DNA from: Burkholderia sp. 4M9327F10
GTDB lineage: Bacteria > Pseudomonadota > Gammaproteobacteria > Burkholderiales > Burkholderiaceae
Direction of reading: 5' to 3'
Assembly: GCF_005503145.1 (NCBI RefSeq)
Contig: NZ_SCNV01000010.1
Coordinates: 62,001 to 126,000, forward strand
DNA length: 64,000 nt
Below, piece after piece: positions 8,816-18,228 of this stretch. Both the position numbers and the translations under genes were made by a program. The notes under the pieces were generated by a model. The model searched no databases. It saw only the letters and a list, made by a program, of their open reading frames with translations, and was not told where the DNA came from. Every line of letters begins with the position of its first letter. Position 1 is the first letter of the stretch.

Positions 8816-9712
8816 ATGAGCTGGCGTGGATTCGATTTGGGCCAATTGCGTACCTTCGTCGCCGTCGCCGACGCAGGCAGCGTCTCGGGTGGCTCCGAGC
8901 GCGTGTTCCTTTCTCAGTCGTCGGTGAGCGAACAGTTGAAGAAGCTGGAGGAGCGCGTCGGCCAGCCGTTGTTCGTGCGCAGCAAGCAGGGCGTCGCCGC
9001 CACGCATGCCGGCGCCCGGCTGATCGAGCACGCGCGCCGCATCCTCGCCATGAGCGAAGCGGCCTTCGACGACCTGCAAGGCCATTCGCTGGACGGCGAG
9101 TTGCGCATCGCGATCACCGATTACTACCGCCCTCACGATATCGCCCGCATTCTGAAAACGTTCTCGGAGCAATATCCGCGCTTGAAGCTGCACGTCACAG
9201 TGCTGCCTAGCGCAGTGATCGACGGGAGCGCCGGTGGCGACGCGGCCTTCGACATCGGCCTGTCGTTGCGCCTCATGACGCCGCAGCCCCGGCGTGGCGC
9301 GGCTGTCGGCGGGCGCGACAAAGGCATCGTCGTGCGCCGGGAGAAGCTGGTGTGGGCCGTCGCGACCGACGCGGGCCCGGGCGTGGGCGTGGGCCAGCCG
9401 TTTCCGCTGGTGCTGCTACCGTCCAGTTGTCAGTTGCAGCGCTTCGTCGTGAAGCTGCTCGACGAACGCAAGGTGCCGTATCTGATTGCGCACTCCGCGT
9501 CGGGCGTCGCCGGTTTGCAGCTTGCGCTGAAGGCAGGGCTTGGCATCGGCTGCCTGAATGAATCGTCGATCGGTCCCGGGGTGGTTGCGTGTGGAGCGGG
9601 TGTGGGTTTGCCGGCACTGCCCACGGTGGAGTTTCATCTGTTGTCGGGACGCTCCGGCGAGAGCGAACGCGTCACCAATGCGCGCGCCGCGTTGGTGCGG
9701 CTCTTCAGTTAA
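8816..9712 (+). CDS. LysR-family transcriptional regulator
   Basis: 298 residues. N-terminal winged HTH (about 5-65) with the LysR pattern FVAVADAGSVSGGSERVFLS and SSVSEQLKKLEERVG; C-terminal periplasmic-binding-like effector domain from about residue 92. It is back to back with the MFS gene, the usual layout when a LysR protein controls its neighbour. The mid-region is rich in Gly and Arg and less conserved than usual, so the effector class is not assignable. Short tandem repeats follow the stop codon. Confidence 0.88.
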   Translation: MSWRGFDLGQLRTFVAVADAGSVSGGSERVFLSQSSVSEQLKKLEERVGQPLFVRSKQGVAATHAGARLIEHARRILAMSEAAFDDLQGHSLDGELRIAITDYYRPHDIARILKTFSEQYPRLKLHVTVLPSAVIDGSAGGDAAFDIGLSLRLMTPQPRRGAAVGGRDKGIVVRREKLVWAVATDAGPGVGVGQPFPLVLLPSSCQLQRFVVKLLDERKVPYLIAHSASGVAGLQLALKAGLGIGCLNESSIGPGVVACGAGVGLPALPTVEFHLLSGRSGESERVTNARAALVRLFS

Positions 9713-9719
9713 CGTTGGG

Positions 9720-9739
9720 TTGACGCCGGTTGACGCTGG
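9720..9739. repeat. 2 x 10-bp tandem repeat after LysR stop
   Basis: TTGACGCCGG followed directly by TTGACGCTGG (9 of 10 identical), beginning 7 bases past the LysR stop codon. It belongs to a set of similar junction repeats in this window. Confidence 0.8.
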
Positions 9740-9967
9740 CGAAAAATTGATGCAATCTCGCCGTGCGCTCTGGCAAAGCAGCGCGAGAAAACCCAGCGTA
9801 AAAATCGCAAGCCTTCACGCCACAGGCATTGCGCGTAGACAGCTGTGCAATAAAGTAAATACTCAATCTGATTATTTTGCACTGCGCACCAAATTTGACT
9901 GGTCCGTTCTGATTTTCTGTTTCGCTGTCGCGGTCTAAAGCAGTTTGAAGGGTTGTCATGCATCGGT

Positions 9968-10738
9968 ATGCGCTGCATGCGAAGTATGCGTATCAACGCG
10001 TTCTCCCTGACGAGGCTTGGCGTGCAACGCAGAACTATTGGATCCTCACTTCTGCTGGTGATTTGCGCCGCTTGGGCCTGCGCGACGCTCGCCGCCACCG
10101 ACGCGGCGGCGCCCATGCCCTTGGCAATGGACGAGCGTGTGCGCGCCTGCACCTCGTGCCACGGCGCGCAAGGCCAGGGGCGCGACAACGATTACTTCCC
10201 GCGCATCGCCGGCAAACCCGCCGATTACCTGTTCAACCAGTTGATCGCGTTTCGCGACGGCGGCCGTACCTATCCGCCAATGGGTTATCTGATCGCCTTC
10301 CTGCCGGACGACTATCTGCACAAGATCAGCCAGTACTTTGCCGACCAGCAGCCGCCTTATCCGAATTCCGACACCGGCAATGTCCCGCCGGCGGTACTCG
10401 CTTACGGCGAACGGCTCGTCACGCACGGCGACCCGGCGCGCAAGCTGCCGGCCTGCGCGGCCTGCCACGGCGCGCGGCTGACCGGCGCGCAACCCGGCAT
10501 TCCGGGGCTGCTCGGCCTGCACGCCAGCTATATTGCCGGACAGATGGGGACGTGGCGTTCCGGCACGCGCCATGCAGTGGCGCCGGATTGCATGCATGCG
10601 ATCGCCGTCAAGCTAACCGACAAGGACATTACCGCGGTGTCGAGCTGGCTCGCGCGCCAGCCGAGACCGGACGATCCGCGGCCGGCGGCATCCAGCGCCG
10701 GTCCGCTGCCGTTGGCCTGCGGGAGTCAGCCGCAATGA
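9968..10738 (+). CDS. Diheme cytochrome c (c553/c4-like)
   Basis: Exported cytochrome of about 256 residues, with a signal sequence (LLLVICAAWACATLA) and two haem c sites: CTSCH (61-65) and CAACH (163-167). The duplicated monohaem fold resembles c4/c553 cytochromes that feed terminal oxidases. The start is uncertain. In-frame ATGs occur at 9968, 9977 and 9986, and a TTG at 9953 abuts AAGGG; the best-spaced ATG after that AAGGG (9958) is out of frame. First gene of the oxidase operon; its stop overlaps the next start (ATGA). The 255-base upstream gap is AT-rich and should hold the operon promoter; I saw no clear FNR-type palindrome there. Confidence 0.88.
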   Translation: MRCMRSMRINAFSLTRLGVQRRTIGSSLLLVICAAWACATLAATDAAAPMPLAMDERVRACTSCHGAQGQGRDNDYFPRIAGKPADYLFNQLIAFRDGGRTYPPMGYLIAFLPDDYLHKISQYFADQQPPYPNSDTGNVPPAVLAYGERLVTHGDPARKLPACAACHGARLTGAQPGIPGLLGLHASYIAGQMGTWRSGTRHAVAPDCMHAIAVKLTDKDITAVSSWLARQPRPDDPRPAASSAGPLPLACGSQPQ

Positions 10739-12117
10739 AGCCGATCTCCTCAACCATCCTGTCTGGCTTCGCGCGAGTTTTCGGCAATGCCACGGCGAGT
10801 TGCACGAGACTTCGCGCACTGGCGCTGCTTGCCGTCATTGCCGCGCTGGCTGCGCCCGATACACGGTTGATGGGCGTGGCGTTCGCCGCCTCCGATGCCG
10901 CGTCCGCCAACGCAGCGCCCGCAGCAGCAGCGACCGGCGCCTCCGCCTCGGACACCCGCCCCGATATCGTCAAGCGCGGCGAATACCTCGCGCGCGCCGG
11001 CGATTGCATTGCCTGTCACACCGCCCCGCGCGGCAAGATGTTCGGCGGCGGCCTCGCAATGGAAACCCCGTTCGGCACGCTCTACTCGCCGAACATCAGC
11101 CCGGACGCGCAGTACGGTATCGGCGCCTGGAGTCCGGACGCGTTCTTTCACATGATGCGCACCGGCATCACCCCGGACGGCAAGCTGCTCTACCCGGCCA
11201 TGCCGATTGCGCAATACACCAAGGTGACGCGCGAAGACTCCGACGCGATCTTCGCCTATCTGCAGTCGGTGCCGCCGGTGCGTGAAGCCAGCCGCCCCCA
11301 TACGCTGAAATTCCCCTTCAACCAGCGCAAGCTTCTGCTTGGCTGGCGCACGCTGTACTTCCGCGAAGGCGAGTACAAGCCTGACCCGACCCGCTCGGTG
11401 GAATGGAATCGCGGCGCGTATCTGGTGGAAGGGCTCGGCCATTGCACGCTGTGCCACACGAAGATCAACCTGCTAGGCGGCTCGTCGCAGCGCGACCAGT
11501 TTGCGGGCGGCCTGATTCCGGTGCAGAACTGGTACGCGCCCTCGCTCACATCCGACAAGGACGGCGGCCTCGGCGACTGGAGCGTGAAAGACATCGTCGA
11601 TCTGCTGCAAGCCGGCATCTCGGATCGCGGCGCGGTCTACGGGCCGATGGCCGAAGTGACCTATCACAGCCTGCAGTACATGAGCGACGACGACATCAAG
11701 GCGATGGCCGCCTATCTGAAGACGCTGCCCGACAACGATCGCGGCCGCAAATCGGGACCGTCCGCGCGCACCAACACCAAGGTCTTCGAACTCGGCAACC
11801 GGATCTATCTGGACAAGTGCGCGCTTTGCCACGGCCAGAACGGCGAAGGACACGTGCAGCATTACCCGCCGCTGGCGAGCAACCAGTCGATCGAAATGAA
11901 TTCTGCCGTAAATCCGATCCGTATCGTGCTGAACGGCGGTTTCCCGCCAGGCACGCAACGCAATCCTGAACCGTATGGCATGCCGCCGTTCGGCCAGGAG
12001 TTGAGCGATACCGACGCGGCCGCCGTCGTGACCTATATCCGCACCGCCTGGGGCAATCACGGCGCCCCTGTGACGGAGCGCGAGGTCAACGAACTGCGCA
12101 AGGCGCCGCTGCACTGA
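10735..12117 (+). CDS. Triheme cytochrome c, alcohol-dehydrogenase cytochrome-subunit type
   Basis: 460 residues with an N-terminal hydrophobic segment (about 25-55) and three CxxCH sites: CIACH (91), CTLCH (237) and CALCH (362). Length and three-domain spacing match the cytochrome subunit of membrane-bound alcohol, aldehyde or gluconate dehydrogenases, for example VKRGEYLARAGDCIACH in domain 1. No dehydrogenase gene is adjacent; instead it lies in an oxidase operon, so it may carry electrons to that oxidase. The start ATG overlaps the previous stop by 4 bases. Confidence 0.9.
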   Translation: MKPISSTILSGFARVFGNATASCTRLRALALLAVIAALAAPDTRLMGVAFAASDAASANAAPAAAATGASASDTRPDIVKRGEYLARAGDCIACHTAPRGKMFGGGLAMETPFGTLYSPNISPDAQYGIGAWSPDAFFHMMRTGITPDGKLLYPAMPIAQYTKVTREDSDAIFAYLQSVPPVREASRPHTLKFPFNQRKLLLGWRTLYFREGEYKPDPTRSVEWNRGAYLVEGLGHCTLCHTKINLLGGSSQRDQFAGGLIPVQNWYAPSLTSDKDGGLGDWSVKDIVDLLQAGISDRGAVYGPMAEVTYHSLQYMSDDDIKAMAAYLKTLPDNDRGRKSGPSARTNTKVFELGNRIYLDKCALCHGQNGEGHVQHYPPLASNQSIEMNSAVNPIRIVLNGGFPPGTQRNPEPYGMPPFGQELSDTDAAAVVTYIRTAWGNHGAPVTEREVNELRKAPLH

Positions 12118-12187
12118 GCCGCGCGGCGGACCCGCCGCAGGCACGCTTGAACTGGTCTGCACAAACGTTGTTCCGGAGATCCCTCAG

Positions 12188-12364
12188 ATGGATGCCAACG
12201 ACAACCCGGGCGCCGCACCGCCCTCCGACGAAGAAGTCGAACGCGTGGTCGCAGCCGGACCGCACGGCGCGATTGCCGTGGCCGGCGTCGCCACGCTGAT
12301 CGTGATGGCGATCTGGTTCGGCTTCTACTTCCTTGTCTTCCTGCCGCGCGGCGTCGTGCACTGA
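12188..12364 (+). CDS. Small one-helix protein, candidate cytochrome oxidase subunit IIa
   Basis: 58-residue protein read directly from the sequence: ATG at 12188, GGAG at 12175-12178, stop TGA at 12362. The N-terminal half is acidic and Pro/Ala-rich (NPGAAPPSDEEVERVV). The C-terminal half is one membrane helix (AIAVAGVATLIVMAIWFGFY, then FLVF) ending in LPRGVVH. It sits 2 bases before the subunit II gene. The ba3 oxidase of Thermus has a one-helix subunit IIa that supplies the helix missing from its subunit II. This gene has the right size, topology and place for that role, but homology is inferred, not shown. Confidence 0.75.
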   Translation: MDANDNPGAAPPSDEEVERVVAAGPHGAIAVAGVATLIVMAIWFGFYFLVFLPRGVVH

Positions 12365-12366
12365 TC

Positions 12367-12939
12367 ATGGCCACTCCCTCCCCCGACCATCCTGGTGACG
12401 GCCATGCGGTCGCGCTGCGTGCCGAGCGGCGCTGGGCGATCTTCGCCGCCAGCCTGATCCTGCTGATGCTCGTCGTGGTCGTGTTCTCCGGCCTGCACTG
12501 GGCGATGATGCCGCCCTCGCGCGTCGAGACCGTCGATCCGACCCGTCTGCAATTGTCCGGCGAATTCGTCGAAGACAACCTGGGCTCCGCGGTCGGAGAC
12601 GACGGCTCGGTGGTGGTGCGCTTCATCGCGCAGCAGTATTCGTTCACGCCGCAATGCCTGCTGGTGCCCGCCGGTACGCCGGTCACCTTCCGCACCACCA
12701 GCGCGGACGTCGTGCACGGCTTGCTGGTCACGGATACCAACATCAACACGATGGTGGTGCCGGGTTACATCTCCACACTCACTACCAGTTTCGATCACCC
12801 CGGCGATCACCTGATGCCGTGCCACGAATTCTGCGGCTTCGGCCATCAAACCATGTGGGCGCACGTGAAGGTGATCGACAAGGCCGCGTTCTTCGAGCAG
12901 GCACGACAATCAAGGAGGCTCAGCTGTGTTTCTCGCTAA
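12367..12939 (+). CDS. Cytochrome c oxidase subunit II (CuA)
   Basis: 190 residues. One N-terminal membrane helix (about 22-45) followed by a periplasmic cupredoxin domain. The dinuclear CuA site is complete: His117 (VVHG), then Cys152-x-Glu154-x-Cys156-xxx-His160-xx-Met163 (CHEFCGFGHQTM). It accepts electrons from cytochrome c and passes them to subunit I. The single helix, rather than the two of aa3-type subunit II, fits the ba3 class. The 3' end overlaps the subunit I gene by 14 bases. Confidence 0.95.
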   Translation: MATPSPDHPGDGHAVALRAERRWAIFAASLILLMLVVVVFSGLHWAMMPPSRVETVDPTRLQLSGEFVEDNLGSAVGDDGSVVVRFIAQQYSFTPQCLLVPAGTPVTFRTTSADVVHGLLVTDTNINTMVVPGYISTLTTSFDHPGDHLMPCHEFCGFGHQTMWAHVKVIDKAAFFEQARQSRRLSCVSR

Positions 12940-14551
12940 GCGACTCGTTCTCGCGCACTTCTGGCTCGCCTTCATCGCGTTTCTGCTGGCGCTCTTTCTC
13001 GGCTCGTGGCAGATGCTGGTGAGAAGTCCGCTGCTGCCGTGGGTCGGCGACCCCGAGCTTTATTACCGCTCGGTGACCGCGCACGGCACGGTGATGGCCT
13101 ATGTGCTGCCGACCCTCGTGGCGATGGGCTTCGGCTACGCGATTGTCGAACTCGCGCTGCGTCAGCCCCTGGTGGGACTCAAATGGGCGTGGGCCGCGTT
13201 CTTCATCCTTGCGGTGGGCGCCGTGGTCGCGATGGTGCCTGTGTCGATGGGCCGGGCGTCGGTGCTCTTCACCTTCTATCCGCCGATGATCGGCAGCCCG
13301 CTCTATTACATCGGCGTGGTGCTGGTGGTGGTCGGCTCGTGGATCTGGGTCGCGCTGATGAACGTGAACCTGCGCATCTGGAAGCGCGCCAATCCCGGCA
13401 AACCGGTGCCGCTCGCGATGTTCGCCAACGTCGCGGGCGCGTATCTATGGGCATGGACAGCCATCGGCGCGGCGCTCGAAATCCTGCTGCAGATCCTGCC
13501 GGTGGCGCTCGGCTGGAAGAGCACCATCGACGCCGGCCTCGCCCGCGTGCTGTTCTCGTGGACACTGCATGCCATCGTCTACTTCTGGCTGATCCCGGCG
13601 TATATCGCTTACTACACGATTGTGCCGGGCGCGATCGGCGGGCGCCTCTACAGCGATTCGATGGCGCGCGTCTCGTTCATCCTGTTCCTGATCTTCGCCA
13701 TGCCGATCGGCATTCACCATCTGTTCGTCGATCCGCAGGTTGGCGCGGGTTTCAAATTCCTGCATGCGGTGTTCACGGGAATGGTGTCGGTGCCGACACT
13801 GCTGACCGTGTTCACGATCTGCGCCTCGGTTGAAATTGCCGGACGCCTGCGCGGCGGCCAGGGTGCGTTCGGCTGGCTGGCCGCCCTGCCGTGGCGCAAT
13901 CCGATGATGCTGGTGCTGGCGTTTTCGTTCGTCATGCTGGGGCTCGGCGGCGCGGGCGGGCTCATCAACATGAGCTACCAGCTGAATTCGACCATCCACA
14001 ACACACAGTGGGTGACGGGCCATTTCCATCTGATCTTCGGCGGCGCAATCGTCATCATGTACTTCGCGATTGCGTATGAGCTGTGGCCGCAACTTACCGG
14101 GCGCGCGCTGTATTCGCTGGGTCTCGTGCGCGCCCAGCTCTGGTTGTGGTTCATCGGCATGATGGTCGTGACGCTGCCGTGGCATTACGTGGGCCTGCTC
14201 GGTGCGCCGCGGCGCATGGCCTACTACGACTACACCGCACCCGGCCTCGAACAGCAGGCCATCTGGGTGGCGATGTCGGCCATCGGCGGCTTCGTGCTGG
14301 TGATCTCCGGCGTGCTGTTCATCTACATTCTCGCGAAGTCGCAACTCGGACCGCTCGTGCAGCCGAAGGAATTCCGCTTTAGCCTCGCGACGCATCCCGT
14401 CGATCGCGTGCCCGCCGCGCTGAACAGCTTCGGCCTGTGGGTCGGGCTGATGATCGCCTTGACGGTCGTCAATTACAGCGTGCCTGTCTTCCAGCTACTG
14501 CGGCTGCAGCAGACCTCCGTGCCGGCGGTCGTCGTCGGAGCCCAGCGATGA
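12926..14551 (+). CDS. B-type (ba3-like) haem-copper oxidase subunit I
   Basis: 541-residue catalytic subunit with about 13 membrane helices. The GTG start at 12926 has an ideal AAGGAGG 7 bases upstream. Ligands: His53 (TAHGTVMAY) and His368 for the low-spin haem; His215, His264 and His265 for CuB; His366 for the oxygen-reducing haem (VTGHFHL). Tyr219, four residues after His215 (HAIVY), is the cross-linked tyrosine. The spacings 215 to 264 and 264 to 366 equal those of Thermus ba3. It reduces O2 to water and pumps protons, typically with high O2 affinity in this class. The C-terminus overlaps the next gene (ATGA). Confidence 0.96.
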   Translation: MFLAKRLVLAHFWLAFIAFLLALFLGSWQMLVRSPLLPWVGDPELYYRSVTAHGTVMAYVLPTLVAMGFGYAIVELALRQPLVGLKWAWAAFFILAVGAVVAMVPVSMGRASVLFTFYPPMIGSPLYYIGVVLVVVGSWIWVALMNVNLRIWKRANPGKPVPLAMFANVAGAYLWAWTAIGAALEILLQILPVALGWKSTIDAGLARVLFSWTLHAIVYFWLIPAYIAYYTIVPGAIGGRLYSDSMARVSFILFLIFAMPIGIHHLFVDPQVGAGFKFLHAVFTGMVSVPTLLTVFTICASVEIAGRLRGGQGAFGWLAALPWRNPMMLVLAFSFVMLGLGGAGGLINMSYQLNSTIHNTQWVTGHFHLIFGGAIVIMYFAIAYELWPQLTGRALYSLGLVRAQLWLWFIGMMVVTLPWHYVGLLGAPRRMAYYDYTAPGLEQQAIWVAMSAIGGFVLVISGVLFIYILAKSQLGPLVQPKEFRFSLATHPVDRVPAALNSFGLWVGLMIALTVVNYSVPVFQLLRLQQTSVPAVVVGAQR

Positions 14552-15360
14552 ATGAAGAACGCGTCTTCAGCCTGCGCAACCCATGGTTCGTGACGAGCGT
14601 GGGCGGCATCCTCTCGGTGGCGGTGATATCGGCGCTGATCGGTTTCATCTGGCTGCCGTCGGCCAACGGCGATTTCAGCGGCCATGGCTTGTGGGCGACC
14701 ATCTGCAGCGCGGCCGGCACACCGTCGAGCTGGTACGGTGGCGGAGCCAACCTGAATGGGGCGCCGCCGAGCGAGGTGGTGGTGTTGCCGCCAGGCCATG
14801 CGAGCGCCGATGCGGCTTCGATCGGACGCGGCGCAACCATTGCGACGCAGAACTGCTCGATGTGCCACGGCGTGCTCGGCACCGTTCAGGTCACCGCGCC
14901 CGCGCTCGCCGGTCAGTATGCCGACGTGATCTACAAGGAGTTGCGCGATTACCAGAGCGGGCAGCGCGCCAACGCGATCATGCAGCCGATCATCCAGAGC
15001 CGCAGCGATCAGGATCTGCACGATCTGGCCGCGTATTACGCGTCGCTGCAGCGGGCCGCGCCGGCCGAACCCGGCGGCGCAACAGGCGCCGCGCAGGATG
15101 TCGACGCTGTCAGACTGGCCATGCAGGGAGACCCGATCCGCAACATCGCGCCGTGCGCCGCATGCCACGGGCAACTGGACCGCAAGGGCGCCGCGCCCTG
15201 GCTCGGCGGGCAATCGTCCGTCTATCTGGCCGCGCAGATGCAGCACTTTGCGAGCGGCGAGCGGCATAACGACATCAACGAACAGATGCGCAATGTTGCA
15301 CGGCATCTGACGCCGCAAGAAATTGACGGCCTCGCGAAGTACTATGCGGCACAACCTTAG
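14548..15360 (+). CDS. Membrane-anchored diheme cytochrome c
   Basis: 270 residues with an uncleaved-looking N-terminal membrane helix (about 14-34, VGGILSVAVISALIGFIWL). Two c-type haem sites follow: CSMCH (103-107) and CAACH (203-207), in repeated domains of the c4/c553 kind. Last gene of the oxidase operon, translationally coupled to subunit I. It is the best candidate for the immediate electron donor to CuA because it is tethered to the membrane. Confidence 0.92.
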   Translation: MNEERVFSLRNPWFVTSVGGILSVAVISALIGFIWLPSANGDFSGHGLWATICSAAGTPSSWYGGGANLNGAPPSEVVVLPPGHASADAASIGRGATIATQNCSMCHGVLGTVQVTAPALAGQYADVIYKELRDYQSGQRANAIMQPIIQSRSDQDLHDLAAYYASLQRAAPAEPGGATGAAQDVDAVRLAMQGDPIRNIAPCAACHGQLDRKGAAPWLGGQSSVYLAAQMQHFASGERHNDINEQMRNVARHLTPQEIDGLAKYYAAQP

Positions 15361-15401
15361 CAGCCAGGCGCTTCGCGTCCGGCGCGCCGCGCGAGCCTGA
15401 T

Positions 15402-17039
15402 CTATGCAGCAACCGGCTCCGCGCGGCTGCCGCTCTTGCGCGCATGGCCCGCGGCAGATGAGCGTACGGCAGCCGCCCCACCCGAGCCGGTACGGAACAC
15501 CGCCACCGCCGCCGTCAAACGGCGCGCCTGATCTTCCAGCGAACCGGCCGCCGCAGCAGCCTGTTCCACAAGTGCAGCGTTCTGCTGGGTCACTTCATCC
15601 ATCTGCGCGACCGCGAGATTGACCTGATCGATGCCGGTGCTCTGCTCCGTCGCCGCGGCAGCGATCTCGCTCATGATCGCGCTCACCCGGGCAATCGAGT
15701 CGACGATTTCGGTCATCGTCGTGCCCGAGCGCTCGACCAGTTGTGCGCCGGTCTGCACCCGCGCATTCGAATCGTCGATCATCGTCTTGATCTCTTTGGC
15801 CGCGCCCGCGCTGCGCTGCGCGAGCGAGCGCACTTCGCTCGCCACCACCGCGAAGCCGCGGCCCTGCTCGCCCGCTCGGGCCGCTTCGACCGCGGCATTG
15901 AGTGCGAGGATGTTGGTCTGGAACGCGATGCCCTCGATCACGCCGACGATATCGGCAATCCGGCGCGAATCGTCGACCATGTGATTCATCGTGCCCACCA
16001 CCTGCTGGGTCAGCTCGCCGCCCTGTGCGGCGAGGCTCGACGCGCCTTGCGCCAGCGAACTCGCCTGCTTGGCGTTCTCGGCGGTCTGCTTGACGGTGGA
16101 CGTGAGCTGTTCGATGCTCGCCGCGGTTTCTTCAAGCGAAGCGGCCTGCTCCTCGGTGCGCTGCGACAGATCGGTGTTGCCGGCGGCGATTTCGCTGACG
16201 CCGGTGTCGATCGATTCGGTGCCTTGACGAACCGTGTTCACGGTCGAGATCAACGAGTCCTGCATCTTGCGCAGCGCGGCCGCAAGCTTGCCCATCTCGT
16301 TGTCGCTGACAACTTCGATGCGGCCCGTCAGGTCACCTTCGGCGATGCGCTCAAACTGGCCGATCGTCGCATCCACCGGGTCGACGATCGCATGCACCAG
16401 CACCATCCGCGCGAGCCAGGACAGCACCAGCGCCAGCACCATCCCCACACCGACCGCGACACTGACCGCAAAGAAACGATCCTGCGCGTCCTGATAGCGT
16501 TGCGCGCCATGGTTCAGTTGCAACTGCTCGAGCGTGAGCATCGCTTTTTCGTAGTTGTTGTAGAGCGAAGGCAGCTTGTGCGCCTGCAATTGCTGGAAGG
16601 TCGGCTTGTCGCCGGACTTGAGCGCGGCCATGGCCGGCTCGACGCCTTCGTGCAGGAACGTATCGCGCTTGTCCTGCATGTCCTTGATGAGGCGCTGCTC
16701 TTCGTCGTCCGAGCCGGCGCGGCTTATATAGTGGGCAAGGCGGTCGTTTGAGACCTTCAGATACTGATCGAAGCGCTGCAGAACCGCCGTCGCGCCGTCC
16801 TGGTCGTTCAGGTCGACAAGCGATGCATAAGTAGCCAGCGCGAGGCGCAGGCGCAGCAACTGGCCGGCGCTGCCTTCGAGGTCGGCCACCGCGGGGGTAT
16901 CCACCGTGTACATCTGCTGCAGCGAGTCGTTGCTGGCGCGTAACGACAGTAGCCCCGCCGCCGCGCCGATCAGCAGTACAACGCCGAAGAAGGCAATCAT
17001 CACGGTCAGGCAGGCGCGGATCGACAACTTTTTCAACAT
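15402..17039 (-). CDS. Methyl-accepting chemotaxis protein (Tar-type)
   Basis: 545-residue chemoreceptor. Membrane helix 1 (about 12-33), a four-helix-bundle periplasmic sensor domain (about 35-188), membrane helix 2 (about 190-212), HAMP (about 213-265) and a long coiled-coil signalling domain. The hairpin tip is conserved ([20 protein letters not shown] followed by [15 protein letters not shown]) and binds CheA/CheW. The C-terminal tail is Ala/Ser/Arg-rich without the NWETF-type pentapeptide, so adaptation enzymes would not be tethered there. No chemotaxis genes are adjacent. Ligand unknown. Confidence 0.95.
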   Translation of the reverse strand: MLKKLSIRACLTVMIAFFGVVLLIGAAAGLLSLRASNDSLQQMYTVDTPAVADLEGSAGQLLRLRLALATYASLVDLNDQDGATAVLQRFDQYLKVSNDRLAHYISRAGSDDEEQRLIKDMQDKRDTFLHEGVEPAMAALKSGDKPTFQQLQAHKLPSLYNNYEKAMLTLEQLQLNHGAQRYQDAQDRFFAVSVAVGVGMVLALVLSWLARMVLVHAIVDPVDATIGQFERIAEGDLTGRIEVVSDNEMGKLAAALRKMQDSLISTVNTVRQGTESIDTGVSEIAAGNTDLSQRTEEQAASLEETAASIEQLTSTVKQTAENAKQASSLAQGASSLAAQGGELTQQVVGTMNHMVDDSRRIADIVGVIEGIAFQTNILALNAAVEAARAGEQGRGFAVVASEVRSLAQRSAGAAKEIKTMIDDSNARVQTGAQLVERSGTTMTEIVDSIARVSAIMSEIAAAATEQSTGIDQVNLAVAQMDEVTQQNAALVEQAAAAAGSLEDQARRLTAAVAVFRTGSGGAAAVRSSAAGHARKSGSRAEPVAA

Positions 17040-17424
17040 GAGCTCGTCTCCAATGGGCTTACCCGCCGACGGTCAGGAAAGAGCGCCGGACTGGGGTGCT
17101 GCGCCCAAGCCCACTGGCCAGGTTCGCAACTTGCTTACAAATTAAGCGAACGCCACATGGAATGGTCTACGGCTATCTGGCCAAAAACTTTATGGCTCTG
17201 GTCAGACAAATTGCCTTACCGGTTCTCCAGCGATGCGCGCTGCTGGATATGAGCAGCCTTGCTGGCCGATGCGCCGGTATTGTTACCCGCCGCCTCGCGA
17301 TGGCTTATGCGCCGGATCAAGAAATCGAGACAAGCGCCGGCCGGCGCAGCGGGACTAGCCGAGGTTGTTCTCACCGGCGAGTTGAAGGAAAGTAGCGAGG
17401 CGACGTTCCGTGGAGCCGCGCGCC
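17040..17424. other. Intergenic region, no gene seen
   Basis: Separates the leftward chemoreceptor from the rightward bestrophin-like gene and must hold both promoters. A 99-codon open frame at 17096-17395 has no recognisable features and is not supported. No sigma-28 flagellar-type promoter could be read with confidence. Confidence 0.6.
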
Positions 17425-18228
17425 ATGTACGAGATCGGGTCGGCCATGCTGGTGTTCGTGCTGCTTCTGATCGGCACGGGAACGGGTGTGCTGGTGCGGC
17501 CGCTCTTGCCGGAAGAGCACAAGGCCCATGAAACGGTGCAACTGATCCAGTTGGTGATTGGCATGCTCGTCACCTTCGCAGCACTCGTGCTGGGACTGAT
17601 GACGGCGTCAGCCAAAACCAGCTTCGATACGGTCGGCAATGACTTTCGGACCTACTCGGCCGACCTGATCCAGCTCAACGCGACCTTGCGGCAATACGGC
17701 GGCGACGCCAGCGAAGTGCGGCAACTGCTGCGCGCCTACACCGCAGCGGCCATCGCCAGCACCTGGCCGTCCGAGCCGCGTCCCGCCGGTGACTACTACC
17801 CAAAAGACATTCCGGCCGAGAACAACTCGGAAAAGCTGGAGGACACCCGGCTCGGCGACATGCTCAATCTCGCCGGCGCGCGTCTGCGGCAACTCTCAGC
17901 AAATGATGCCTATCACCAGCGGCTGCTCGACCAAAGCATCGATCAGTTCGAGCGGGTCGTTCAGGCGCGCTGGAAACTGATCGAAGAAGCCCACAGCACG
18001 ATTTCACAGCCGTTCTTCATGACGCTGACGTTCTGGCTGTTCGTGATCTTCCTGAGCTTCGGCCTGATCGCGCCGCGCAACGCGCTGGCCCTCGTGACGA
18101 TCACGCTTGGGGCGTTGTCGATTGCCTCGGCCGTGTACGTGATCGTCGATCTGGATACGCCGTTTACCGGCCCGATCGTCATATCGAGCCAGCCGATGCG
18201 CGACGCGCTCGAGCATTTGAACCGCTAA
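17425..18228 (+). CDS. Bestrophin-like (DUF4239-type) membrane protein
   Basis: 267 residues from the ATG at 17425, which has GGAG 9 bases upstream; an in-frame GTG at 17410 would add five residues. Two N-terminal membrane helices (MYEIGSAMLVFVLLLIG and the stretch around QLVIGMLVTFAALVLGLMT), a soluble middle part of about 130 residues, then two C-terminal helices. The motif LVTFAALVLGLMTASAK after helix 2 is typical of the DUF4239/bestrophin-like family, whose function is not settled. It stands alone, and a 4 x 10-bp repeat overlaps its stop codon. Confidence 0.75.
   Translation: MYEIGSAMLVFVLLLIGTGTGVLVRPLLPEEHKAHETVQLIQLVIGMLVTFAALVLGLMTASAKTSFDTVGNDFRTYSADLIQLNATLRQYGGDASEVRQLLRAYTAAAIASTWPSEPRPAGDYYPKDIPAENNSEKLEDTRLGDMLNLAGARLRQLSANDAYHQRLLDQSIDQFERVVQARWKLIEEAHSTISQPFFMTLTFWLFVIFLSFGLIAPRNALALVTITLGALSIASAVYVIVDLDTPFTGPIVISSQPMRDALEHLNR

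Noticed and set aside
9958..10734. Long open frame through the first cytochrome gene, fused in frame to the triheme cytochrome
   Set aside because: The product over this stretch is Arg-rich with no domain, while the overlapping frame encodes two CxxCH haem sites. The triheme gene has its own ATG at 10735.
17096..17395. 99-codon open frame between chemoreceptor and bestrophin-like gene
   Set aside because: No ribosome site, no domain and composition unlike coding DNA here.
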